DNA of 64,000 nucleotides from assembly GCA_030248065.1 (NCBI GenBank), contig JASAMV010006037.1, positions 1 through 64,000 on the forward strand, read 5' to 3'. This document shows, piece by piece, positions 49,070 through 61,740 of the stretch. The notes below the pieces were generated by a model, which was given only the letters and a program-made list of their open reading frames with translations, was not told where the DNA came from and made no database searches. This stretch comes from Rhynchonema sp. JSB1_4. Its lineage: Eukaryota > Nematoda > Chromadorea > Monhysterida > Xyalidae. Positions within the stretch are counted from its first letter, which is position 1; each line of letters begins with the position of its first letter. Made by a program: the position numbers and the translations under genes.

Positions 49070-49370
49070 ATAATGGTGGCCGGGCAATTGAGCAAAGCAC
49101 ATTTGGAACAAGACCACTTTGAGCAAGTGAAAAAGAGGAGGGGCCACAAGAGCAGAACTTAAAAACGAGTAGGCCTAAGCCTAAGCCTGAGCTCAAGCGC
49201 CAAACTAAGCCTAAGTGTAAGCCTAAGCCTAAGCCTGATATCAAAATCGGTGTATGTCTAAGCCGGTGTATGGGACAAAACAAGAATTCTGCTCTTTTGA
49301 ACCTGCCCGTTTTTTTCCTCAAAGTGGTCTTGCTCAAATGTGCTTTGCTCAATTGCCCGGCCACCATTAT
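49070..49370. mobile_element. MITE J with telomere-like repeats in its centre
   Basis: Arms of about 50 bp: ATAATGGTGGCCGGGCAATT... at 49070-49125 is the inverse of ...AATTGCCCGGCCACCATTAT at 49314-49370. The centre (49171-49238) is a degenerate (GCCTAA)n array, the complement of TTAGGC. It begins 67 bp after the serpin stop codon, so it may lie within the serpin 3' UTR. Confidence 0.85.
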
Positions 49371-52300
49371 AAGGTCGTTGTCAATGTACACGATATGCCG
49401 TATCCTGCTCTTATAACCCTATGTGTCATTAAATCAGAAATCCGACCGTTGATTTATTTGTGTTTTGAAATTCCGAACGGAGTAAGGAAAAATGGAATAT
49501 GAAAATAAATTTTCAACAGTATTTCGCCCTCGAATTGTTCACTTTTACCACGCTTCTCCTCGTGACTTTTCCAGTACACGCGCGGATATTCCGACACGCT
49601 TGTCTTGCAATACATACTGTATTTCTGCTTCATCGATTCATTTTTTTACTTTTCATGACGGCTTGATCAAACATCTGATTTTTCTCACGACACTGTGCAT
49701 TTTTGCCGCTTTACCGTGCACAAACTCACAAGTTTTGGCTATAATTTTAGTTCAGTTCCGGTGCACAATGCAACATCACTAACGAGTTACAACCATAATC
49801 CACAATCATTTAGAATGTGGTTGGTGGTGGTACACATCAATTTTCGTGTTCTAATGTCATGACCGCACATTACCTTTACACAGTGCAATAAAAACATTCC
49901 CAAGCGCAGCATGCGCACTCAAACAGAGTACAAAGTGCCCACCTGTGGCTTCCACAAAACACGCACACAGTTTGTAACTTTTCAAGTTTGCATCTTATGG
50001 TGCAAACGAGCAGAATGAGACCAGATGCACAGGCATATGACGCATGACCAAAATGCGCATGAAAGAATCTTTTTGTCGTGTATCCTTAGATGATGGCACT
50101 TCAGAATATTATTTGCAGCATCATTTATAAGGCAAATGGGCAAACGCCCCCAAATGTTTCCAAAAGTCACAAAAGTGGCTCAAATGAACCACAGGTGTGC
50201 AGTGTGCGACTGATTGGGTTTATTACTCCCGTCCCCATAACGTTCGTTTATGTTCATTGTTTCTGATCGTGAGAAAAAAGCGTGTGCAAACAAACAAGCA
50301 TTGTCTGGCAACAATTCAGATTAAAATTGTTCAACGTCAAGAGTCACCTCCCCGCCTTGGGTATACGGTAACTGAAACGTCGAGTTCCCTAATTTACCGT
50401 TGTTCGCTTGTGTTTCCCAGCCCTCCCATAACAAGTCCATGCATTCCCACACCCAAAGCCCTGTGTCCAAGTTGTCATGTCATACCAGATTAGCTGATGT
50501 ATTTCAAAGAACACGACAAAACCGATTTTTTAATCCAACTTACCGGATCGAAAAAATCGCCGAAAAACCAGCGTAACACCGTGGAACAGTTTTGAACAGC
50601 CCAATTTCCCATACTAATCCGCCATATGTTGTGTCAGAGAGATAGTCATCTTGGCGCATGGATCTGTTGCCCCCATATGTCTTGACTCCCTGACGACCCG
50701 CCGTTAATCAAACGTTTGCTCTTTTTCAGCATAAACTTTTCCACTTATCTGTCAATTTCGATCTTGTTCAAAGCTCGTCACTATATATGTAAGTACCTAC
50801 GTACACATATTTGTTTGCGTGCGTGTGTTTGTTACGCTACGCGCACTATTACGCGCTTGTGCAGTTGTTGTACTGTACTATTTTGCAGACGGGTTACACC
50901 TGCTGCCACCTGAAGATCATTTTCTCATGATACACAGTTGCGCGGTGCACTTGTGGAATCGGATCAGGTCACGGGGATGCGTGACAGGAAGCATAGTCCT
51001 GATGCATGCGAAAACATAATAATGTTTCAGTGAACTTGAGTCAGTGACAAAAAAGAGCCATTGTTCATTCTGCCCTGCCTGAACGTTATGAGGGTATGTA
51101 TAGGCAAACTACGTCAACACGAGCCCGATTTCGGAAGTGGGGAACTTGCCAAACGCAAAGAAAGAGAAAATCATCGTGTTGTCATCGTCATCACGTTGTA
51201 TTCCACGACGTGTAATGTTTCCCAAATCAGCAGCCACGTCTGAACGTTTCACCATTTTGCCAGCTTCGAAATCGGGCTCGTGTTGGCTTAGTGTTACTTT
51301 ACATAGTTTATTAGGTACCCATATGTTTAGGTTAGGTTAGGTTTCTAAGTACTGAGTCTTATTATCCCGTCTACGAAATGTATTGCGCGACAAGTACTGT
51401 AGCTCTAAAATCGGCACATGCGCACAGGTATGTACAACAAGCGCCAAGAATGTGCATCACAAAATTGCGCACCATGTTCACTCCCCCTCTGCCACTAGTA
51501 TCCCTTCTGTTTTTCTACCCCCCATGCATGTGCTGGCGTGTGAAAGCTGTCAGTAACGATTACGGACCGATCAGATCACGGAAACAAATAGATGTGCTTT
51601 GCTACTTGATGCGTCATCGATCACAAATATACCTAAATCGGGAGATCACTTTGTGATCACGCCGACTCCACTGTAAGGATAGACTGAGGATATGGTTACC
51701 GTAACCGACGCATTTGTATATCTGACACGTTCTTTCGTGCGTGCGCGTCGTTTTTTTAGCTGATCGGCCGCAAACCACCGTTTGTTGGGATTAATTTATG
51801 CCCGACACTTTGAAATTTTTAATCGCTGTCGTGAACTCTTGTGGCAGAGTTACGCTCGCCTGATGAAAGTGTAGTGCTCTGTTCTTCTCCTACCATCAAT
51901 CTGAAACACTGTTTTGGTCTATCGTTTGTGTTTTTTAGTCTTGTGCTTGTGCTGTGTGCTCTATACGTTTTCGTAATTTTCATTTTTCACGTCTGTTCGT
52001 CATTATTCAGTTTTCAATCCAACCTTCCGGTTTTCTATAACATCCCACCCCACAGTAGTTTTGGCACGAGAGACCTTGCAATAACGTTCAGCTGATGCAG
52101 TGAAATTTGTTGTGAAATGGTAATCAGTATTCAAAATATGTAAAGTTGTGCACTTCACCACATCACAAATTAGGCGGCCGCGACTGAAAAGCGGCGGGCA
52201 GAAATGGGCGACGGTGTCTGGTTAGGGCAAACGGAACGCGAAGCAAAGCAAAACAAGCCGACAACATAACAAATGACACGCCAAAAAGTGAAACGTGTGC

Positions 52301-55300
52301 TGTTTTGCCGCCCAGCGCCGCCCTTGTGTGTGTCCAAAATCAGGCTGTGTTCTTTGCCGCCCGCAAGAACAAGCGATTTCGCGCCTTTGGACGCAGCTGG
52401 ATGCAAACACCGAGCTGTTTTGATTCCAGTTCCATTGCGGGAGCTTTGCTGCGCGCGGTTACTTTATGTCAAGCAGGATAATCAATCGGTATTCCAAATT
52501 TCGATCGCATGTATCGTTCACATTACCCTACTATACCTGTCAGACGGGCTGATTAAGCTCAGGCTATACCCTTTGTGTCGATTGTCACTGTTGGGCTATA
52601 ACAATTGTAGTGAACTTCTAAGCCCTGGTCTAGACTTCGGGACCCCGCACCCTAAACCCCCGAATGGTGCTCTCAACTTGTCTCAGTTGGGCGCTGGGCG
52701 TGATATGTGAGTTGTGGGCAGTGAGTGCCACCAATAATCGTCAATCACCGAACGCCTATAAATCGACGCGCCAAAAACACGCCGCCGGCCTGACATGTAT
52801 GGTCATATAGATTGTGACGCTGCGGTCGAATCGACTGTGACTGTATACTTGGGGTATGGACAAGTCTGATGATGTCATGCAATGAATGTGCTGCAGAATC
52901 ACAACGGCCCCACTTGTATGCGCAATTACTCGACCACTCGTGCACTCTGCAACTCCAGCACAATATTTCCGGTCATTCAAATCGTGGCATAAAAATACGC
53001 GCGACATGAATTGATGTAATGTGCATTGCGATGGGCTGTTTGTTTGTGATTTGCCGCCCACCTAACGGCCAGCGAATGTGGAAATATTTTTCGAACTGAA
53101 AAATGTACCGGTGCCTGATCACGAAATCGAGGTTTCTAACATATTGTATGTAAACGGAAATATCTGAAATACACGCTCAGTAAATGTGAAAAAATTAACA
53201 AAAAACAGCCGTTTCGAGGTCGAGATTAATACGGATTGCGCAACATTTTCTGGAAGGAGGCACACCCGTCACCAAAAAGAAAGCTGAAAATACATATGCC
53301 TGCAGAGCAGCTGCAGTAGGCCAGCACCAAAACACCCGCATCGGCAAACCAAAACAGAACGTCCTAGTGAGTTATGAGTGTTAGATTTTGACGCCCCTCG
53401 ACTTTTGAGCACCCAACCCACCCCACAAAGCGCAAGACCGCAATATTTTTACAATTTAGTGCCTGTACACGGCGGAGAACATTAATTGTCGATTGGCTGT
53501 TTATGTTCCAGAGGTGGATGTGGGATTTTGTGAGGGTGACACAGATGCAGGGTGGCAGTTTGGACATCGGAATCCTGTACAGGACAATGCTCACCCAGAA
53601 TGATGTAAGTGCCCACGCTAATAAAGTCTCAGGGATGGTTGACGACTGCGGCAAGCAACCACTGACTGAAGTCTGAGCCCAGATCCAAAAACACAAATTT
53701 CCCTGATCCCGATCTCCCAAGTTTTCCGCCCAGATTTATGTGCCGTGCACATTGGGGATCGCGCGCGACCGAAAATGGCGTTGGTCCACCTCCCGGCTAA
53801 ATTGTGCAAAAAAATCACCGATCGTTAGAGGCCGAAACGCGACGCAACACCAAAACCACAGAGCGCCAACCAGAAATTTGTCGTCGCCGAACAATATTAG
53901 CCACTTGGACTCCCGGCTTTATCGTCGTTGAATTCGAATGCTGTTCGCTCGCCGCCATTATCATAATTTTTCGCTCACTTATTTTCTTTTCACACCCATT
54001 TCGCGGCAAAAAAGTTCTGCGTCCTACTGAGGGGTTATAGTCGTGGGCATAATGTCTGGTTAGGTTTCGTTATTTTGTAAAAATGTCTTTTTGTACGTTC
54101 AAACCTGGCAACAGACCATAACATAAAAAAAGAAATGTGCCCGGAAAATAATTTTCTCGATGTTTTCCGTTCCACGTGAATTGTTCGCGTTTAAAACATT
54201 TATGACGACTTTGTGCCGTGTCATTTTCCACCAAATTACAAAAAATAGCTGACACCCAATTTGGCTGCGAACGGATGTCAATTCCACTTCCCTTGCTCGC
54301 CCAGCCGTCCCATTGTGTGGCTAATTTTCTGAATATTGTCTTCTGACACATTAAACTTATGCTCACTTTGTGAAATGTGCTCTTCATAAATTTGTTCCTG
54401 GATTTTTATTCCCCAACCGCACTGATTGAAAGTGCGCGGCTTTAGGGGTCTCAGGTTACTGTAGCGAGTTCCCGCTCATCCTCAGAAAGTCCCGATGTTA
54501 GTATTTTTACGCTGCTTTGCGCGAAAACATCTTCAAAGACGCTGGAATATTCGAAACGATTGCCAAATTTACGATACAAATCAAACGCGCATTGATCATG
54601 CAGTGCCGTGCCCCAGGGCAATGTCATAATGACGCGTTAAAATATTGTTGTTTTTATGTTACAAAAACACCGCGCTCTCAGGTAGGCGTGCAGATAAAAA
54701 CAGAAGTGCCGCCGCTGTTGCTGGTGCTCTATCCTATACCGTACCTACTGTATGTACCTTATGCACCACATCATGCAGACTTACCGCCATGAAAGAATAT
54801 ACATACCTTAGGAAAGGGCGCGGAGTTTTGCATAACTGCTCATGGTATACCAATACAGTACCCCAGGCGTCATGCTATGGTCCTAATAATAATCACATGA
54901 CCATGTAATTGCAGTGAGACCGATCATCTCATTAAAAGCTGGGTTCCCCCTTCCACGGAGCCTAAGGCGTTTTGTCGGAATGAATCGGAAGAGAAAAAGA
55001 CCCGGTGCTCTCCAACCCACGTAATGGGCATGTGAACGGTTCGTGTCTGTTTCCTCCCATAGGCGGGTACCTTTGATCAGTCACACTGCCCTCATGTCCG
55101 CGTCAACAAGCAACTCTGCCGTGCTGAGATTGCTATCGCTCTAAACGCTTGTGATGACCGCAAAAGTGACAAAAATGATCGAAAGAATATTTTGGACATG
55201 GACACCAATTTAATGGAATGGAGAATTGTGCGACTCGCTTTCCCTGATTTTCAAGTTTGCTGTTTTTTCGTTGTTTTTGCGATCAGCACAAGGAACGAGC

Positions 55301-58300
55301 GAATTTTATGTTTCGCCCTTTCCAGCTCGGTGATATCCGTTTCTAAATTCATTTACGAGCTGATTTCATGACCTAAGCATATTCCAGAGATTCTACGTTT
55401 TACCGGTTTCCCGCCATACCATATCCCGAACACTTAACCCCGGTGGCAAATGATTATAAACGTTCCTATCATATCTCAATCGATCTACACATCACACAGA
55501 TACATTTACAGCGTCTCTAATAAGCATAAACAGACGCGCTGGGGGGCGCGGAGGCGCTTAGATCCTTTTGATCGCCAAAAAGCAGGCAGACAAGAGGACT
55601 GACTTGTCCATCAAAAAACAGGCGAACGTTTATAGGCCCGTTCGCCGCCCCGCCCCGTCACAACGATTAACGCACCGCACCTCTGTTGTTGAGTATTTAC
55701 ACCGGCGGGTAGGGGGGCATCGAAAAGGGACATGGGACAAAAATTCATACAGTGGTTTTGACCGATTCCAGCTTTTCAGATCACCAAAGTTAAAGTTATT
55801 GTCATTTTGCTAACGTCGTTGTAATGAAACATCTCTAAACAAATTTCTGTCCCTTGTCCCTTAGCCTGACCCAGCGAGACGCACCTACCGTAACCTCTGG
55901 CCATGTCGGCCTCATATTACAGGGTGTCAACATTCGTTACCCCCGCGACTCAGTGGGACCGACCGGAACCCCTGCTGTGGGTGTGTATCTTTGCCTGCGT
56001 GTAACCAGAGATTATAACCCACCTCTTATGTGGCTGGGGCGGTGTTCTGGGCAGAGCCAGTTTTGGGCATGGCAGGATACGTGACCATCCGAGGTAGGGC
56101 AGAATCGGACGTTTGCCTAACAATTATCACAGCTCTTATTTCCGTGCTTTTGCTTTTTTGGGCAATGGAGTTGACCGCTTTTGATGCATGCAAAATCAGA
56201 AAAGCACATCAAATTTTTCTCAGAGCTACGAAACAATCCCAAAAGTATTAGACAGAATCGCTGTTTGCTAACTCAACCTCAAGTGATGTCCGATCCCACA
56301 CCAGCACGTACGTACGTATATCGATGCCCCGCGGGGTGCCCCACTTGAAGTCAATGAGTGGCGTATTAGCAATAGTTCTCTTTTTATCGTCCCCAACTAC
56401 AAAGTATGCATGCCGCCCCTGTCCAGTGTCGATTGGTCGTTGGTTGCATGTGTACGCATCCAAACTCCGCCCCCTTTTGGCTGGCTGCACAGCTGCGTGC
56501 GCGCGCGTTTTGTTGTGCATTTTGGGCTGATATGTTTCTCTGATACATATTTAGGGCGCGAAGCGCGAAAAATTGTTCATCACGCTACACATATACGTGA
56601 TATTCCTTTCAACGCCCGCTCATTATAGATTATGCTTGAGCGGACAGCTCCAGTTAAAATGCTTATCGGTGATCGGTTTTGGTGTTTTGCGAGTGCGGCT
56701 TTTGTTATGCTCCCGCCCCGCGTCACACCTCCCCTAATCATCTATAATGCATTTTTGCTTCGGTGCTTATTCTGTGTTGTGTCTATTATTGGGCCGATTT
56801 GTTTATAGACAGTTACCGGCCTCTCTCAGTTGCTTGCCTTGCTTTTGCCCGCGTTTTTCTATTGTTGCTCTCTGGTTGTTTTCGTGTCTTTCTTTTTGTG
56901 CCCTCAGTTTCAGCTGTCTTTTTGTTTATGCGAAACTAAATTTCCTGTTGTAAAATGCTGACGACCAACTTTTTCAAGCTGCTCTGGTCCTGTATGGGCT
57001 GAGAAAATACTTATCTATCTGTTAATTAATTTTTTTACCAGGAAAAAGTTCTAATCACCAGCTTTGCTCTTCGGGACACGTATGGTACAAACTCCTACAT
57101 ACTTCACGAACACCACAATGATATCTCCATACAGGTGGTAATCGTTCGTTCGCTTTATCGTTCTGCCATACTTGCCCATTCACAAATTTATAATATTACT
57201 GCTCTGTTGTCTCGGCCACCAATTTTAAAGAAACGAAAAAGTTTGTTGCCAGGGCACCGCTATACACCGTAGCCTCGCTGTTCGTTTGCGTGCCACGCCA
57301 GTTCAGCCCACCGTCCGACCTGTCAGAGTTTATTATTTACAGAAATGTCACCGATTACAATACGTAGTTGCATACCGACGACCGATCAGTTACACTCAAC
57401 GTGCGCAAATGTGAAGACAGACAGGGTTGTGCAATTTTTCTCCCGACGTCGCATTAAAACATTTTAAGTTGGTCGGTAACGAACGCAATGCCGCAAACAT
57501 TGCGCCTACCGTAATCCAACTCTCTGCCACTTCAAACTTTTTACTGTCCGTAGTTGAATGCATGTCATGTTACATATGTATGTCTGTGGCAGGCCGGCCC
57601 CACAACTTTTGAGAGCTCTATCTATCAAATCAACCCGTCTCTGTGATGACAAAAATGTATCTGTTTTCTTCGCCCTTCCTTTGAAGCAAGGTAAGGCAGG
57701 ATAACCCCATTTTGCCGGCACAGGGAAGGATCTGTTGTTTGCCTGCTGCTTTTGTTTGCCTTGCTAGAGCAGGTAAGCAAGCATTAACGCGCACCTTCTA
57801 TTGGATACACTCAATGTAGCTGCTACTGTGACAACAGTGCGCGCATTAAAGGGGTCGGGCCTGGAAGGCTTTGAAGTGACCGCGCCCCCTCAACCGACCG
57901 CCCTGCCTGCCTTCAGGTGGGTCTTGCTAATCCGCTGGCTGCTAAGCGTGACTTCTCAACAGAATGACAGCTTAGAGCACAATGTTAATGTTGTTGGCTC
58001 TTGTGATTTGCACTTTTATTTGCCGCGCGTTGTTGAGATTTCGGCATTTTTGGACTACAGTTACAGTGGGGACAAAAATGGGACAAGATTTTCATTGACT
58101 CTGTTTTATGCCAGAAATGTTTTTGAACCATGTTCTGCTGTTGGACCTTTTGTCTGTTGACTGTTAAATCGAAAAACAATGATTGAGCACTGTAAATACG
58201 GTATTTGCCTGCTTGTCCTGCAGCTTAACATTACATGCAGTACACCTGCTACTTTTCCACTGTACTAGGGGCTTGCACACTTGAAGTATATATTTGGGTT

Positions 58301-58432
58301 ACTGTATCCTAACACAGAAATGCTGATTTGCGTGCATTAAAAGCAGGCCCCTGAATTTATTGCCCAAAACTGATTTTGATAAAATCACAACTTTTTCATA
58401 AATTCCAAATTTTCAGCCATAGAGCTCGTTTC
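49371..58432. other. Gene-poor intergenic region
   Basis: Nine kilobases where I find no conserved protein, RNA gene or well-formed exon series on either strand. It contains MITE I3 and a short TTAGGT run at about 51330. Open frames up to 145 codons exist (for example around 52273-52710) but resemble no family and lack splice context. Confidence 0.45.
51109..51291. mobile_element. MITE family I, copy I3
   Basis: CTACGTCAACACGAGCCCGA to TCGGGCTCGTGTTGGCTTAG; interior closest to I1 and I2. Three copies within 11 kb. Confidence 0.85.
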
Positions 58433-58615
58433 CCACTGGCAGATGGTTTTTGACAAACGGTCTGTATCTGAGTTTGAGGTCCTCGGGAAAACCAGGCCGT
58501 TTTCGCAATTTAAATTCCTCCAATGTCACTTTGAGTTTTTCTTCCGCTTGAAAGAACTTTCGCCGCATCAGAAGTATTTTCTCGTGAGTTTCGATATCGG
58601 TTGTACTAACTCAAA
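58433..58615 (-). CDS. Tentative terminal exon of an unknown gene
   Basis: On the minus strand a lysine/glutamate-rich frame reads ...THEKILLMRRKFFQAEEKLK... LRKRPGFPEDLKLRYRPFVK...VGNELYG, then a stop; an AATAAA follows about 80 bases later. A short upstream stretch (near 58713-58733) has good splice borders (ttgcag / gtatga). On the plus strand the same interval is also flanked by a plausible acceptor and a gtgagt donor, giving a phenylalanine-rich frame. I do not recognise either protein; the minus-strand one looks more natural. It may be an unspliced fragment or chance. Confidence 0.25.
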
Positions 58616-59238
58616 AATCTGCTGTGCGATCACTAAACAATCTGTGTACTCAGCGAAATCAAATCTAATAACTCATGACCGTTTGGTCATTCATACCTCC
58701 TTTGAGGTAGATCCGATCTGCAACAGCGAGAAAAATTGTAGGTCGTGATTTGCGTGCACAGTGCGGTACCAGAAGCTTTGTGCTAAAAGTGCACGCACTG
58801 TACACTCATTTGGCACTGGCAGTATACACTGTACTATCAAAGCAAGATCAATCAAAATTACAGTTGATTTCGCGCCCTGCAACCTGCTGCAATGAAACAT
58901 AGGCCTATCGGGGGTTATGATCTTTCGTATGTGAGTGAGGGGTGATTAGCGCCACCTTTTGAGGTCCAGGCCCCACATGTATGTACATGGGGTGGCGGCT
59001 TAACTTCAAAGTGGGTGCGCGTACTTGCATTGTACACCAGCAGTATTATAGACACCCGCTTGAGGTCGTAAACGCTAATCGTTGTGTTTAGAGCACTCGT
59101 TACAACACACACATACACACCATGAGCGCGCGCATTAGAGATTTGTGGCGCTGATAAGTTTACTGGTATTGCGAGTGCGTGCTAGTGGGGTGCACATTCA
59201 TAAAACCAGCTGCTGCTGGCTTGCCATAGTGCCACAAC

Positions 59239-60394
59239 CAGTGGCGCACCTGGGAATGGGCAAATTGGGCAATGCCCAGGGTGTCTCAAAAGTGCCCATG
59301 GGCACAATTTTGCCAAAAGTGCCCATGGGCACAATTTAATTCCCTGAAAATGCCCATGGGCAAAGGCAGTGGCGCAACAGCCATATGGGCACCTTGGTCA
59401 GGTGCCCATAGTCAATTTGAGGTGGTGGTCAATTAAAAAAATTTGAGGTGGTCAATTCAAAAAATGGTGCCCATGGGCACTTTTGGCGAGTTTCCAGGTG
59501 GCGATGGGCACTTTTTTTGACATGGAAGTGAGAAATGCGGTTTCCAAAGGTACAAAGAGCGCAAAATCTAAATATTTTCGCGCTGCGCGCGTTTCTTCCC
59601 GTTTCCTTTTGTGTCAATGTTGCCCATAACTGGTCTAAGTAAGCGTAGACTGGCTACTGCACTACGATACATAGCAGTATGTACTACAATTATGTTCATT
59701 ACAACACGCTGATTGGCATTGGTTGCAAAACAGCGGGGCTTCAAAGTTCATCTGCCGACGATCAGACACACTTAGAGTCTTGTGAATTGGGCACAGTGTG
59801 TTTGTTGGCGAACTCCAGACCAAATGAGATGTGAAAGACAGTCGGATAAAAATACAGATACAAAAACTCCTGTTAAATACGCCCAAACAGCTATTTTACC
59901 ACAAAATTCCTCCGAAATCTGAAAATTTTGCGCTTCGCGCGACGTTCAGTAACAGTTCTCTTCTTCATCCAGTCTAAGAGCGTTGGACCAAGTAAAGGGC
60001 ACATTCAGGGGGCAGAAGGCCCGTGCTCCCCTTGGACAACTTCACCCCAGACTGAATGGGCAGTGTCTGGGATCCCCTCGCCTGATACAACCCCCCTATG
60101 TTTGGCATGGTACAGAAGGTATTCCCCCGATTTTTACCCCGGTATAGGAGGTACATATCCCCGATTTTGCCCCAAAAGTGTTACTTTTTGACCATGATGA
60201 CCAAAATTAGTGTAAAATCGGTGGTCTTTGCTTCACAATACTCAAAATTCGCGCGCCAAAAATTGCGCGAAAATAGAAATTGGTGAAAACGCATGAGGTA
60301 AAATTGACAAATGTTGGGTTTGCAACAAGCACTAGGTAAAAATGCATTTTTCCAAAAGTGCCCATACTGACTCCAAAACCTGTGTGCGCCACTG
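59239..60394. mobile_element. hAT-like element H
   Basis: 1156 bp, CAGTGGCGCACCTGGG to GTGTGCGCCACTG, exact 8-bp duplication GCCACAAC (59231-59238, 60395-60402). The left third has many copies of 'tgcccatgggcac'. A GCGCTGCGCGCG palindrome is at 59580 and a B-type fragment ('ggtacagaaggtattccccc') near 60110. No transposase. Confidence 0.9.
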
Positions 60395-60402
60395 GCCACA
60401 AC

Positions 60403-61740
60403 CACAGTCCACATGGTGGCGATGTTGTCACAACCCTCTATGGAGGAGACTAGGTGACCTTGGGGCCTCTCATGGATACCTGGTTTTGGCTCCAGCTGCC
60501 TGTCTGCACACCGGATCGGTTCAGTGTCGGTACAGAGCAACCAGCCTCGTCTTTGCCCCTTAATGCCCGTAAGTGGATTACTGTACCCCAATCGCGTGTG
60601 CCCCACCCGTGTGATTTTGCAAATCGCCAACCCCCCCCCCCCCCCGAATATATCAATATTGCGATTCCGCCCAGTTCGATTGATTATCAAGTTGTCTCTA
60701 TGCATACTTGGTCGTCTTGTTTATTCGTCCGACTGACTGGATACAACCACTTGGATGTTGTCATCATGTCTGGCTAATCATTTCTGTCATTTCGGGGCGG
60801 CGACAGCGCTTTGATCGCTGTATTAAATTTCAAATCAATTAATAATTAGATTAACTCCGGCCCACAACCCGGCATGCATGCATAGATCGCAACTTTGTCT
60901 GCATGCGCGCAACTTTACCGCAATACATCAGAGGCAGAGACTGTATTCGCTGATGCGTTAAAGATCGCGTTACACATTCATACTGACTGCCCTGATACTT
61001 AATGTGTTATTCTTATGCTCCACTGCTACCGCGCCTGCCTGTGTACTACTGTAACAAACAACTTTTGTGTGGAAAATGGTAAGTGTTTGAATATATATTC
61101 CAACATGATTGTTAACGCGGGGGGTGTACGGCACATTATTGTAGGGACATCAAAATGTGAAATGTTATATGGAGGGCCCATCCCCGCATGCTCACGCGCG
61201 GGGAGCTTTTTACGAGGCCAACTGTTAGTACCTCTGCACTTGGTGCTAATTTCCAGCGATATTCTGTGCGCTACAAACTTGTACGGTACTTTCTTCGCGC
61301 GCATAAATACATAGCTCCGCCAATGTTTTTGGTGCGCCACATTGTGTAATAATGATCGCAAGAATTATACCTACTGTACTTGTGTTTTGAGCACGTACAT
61401 GCATGCGCGTGCGTATGGTAATGTGTGTGTCATTTCGCGATTTTAAAATTTGCCGTGAAACATGCGTGCTCACAGACAATATATACATACCTAACTACCT
61501 GTCATGGTCGGGCGGGTGGGTTACTGTAGCTATGATATAGAGACGCACTCAGAGGGTTGGAACAAACATGCGTTGCAGTAACACTCTGCAACTACTACTG
61601 TGCGGTTATTGAGGGTCGTTCTTTGTGTAACGAAATCCTGTCAATACAAAATCAATGAAAATAGTTTTTTTTTCAAACAATTGCAGCAAATTACAAGAAA
61701 TAAAATTTTAATCCGCAAATTTCAGAGCAATTCTCCAAAC
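60403..61740. other. Intergenic upstream of the Sp gene
   Basis: No gene seen. The last 120 bases are A/T-rich with two possible splice acceptors (ttgcag near 61686, atttcag near 61726), so the Sp gene may have an upstream 5' UTR exon. Confidence 0.45.

Noticed and set aside
52273..52710. 145-codon open frame in the gene-poor region
   Set aside because: No recognisable domain, no good splice sites or polyadenylation context, and composition like its surroundings.
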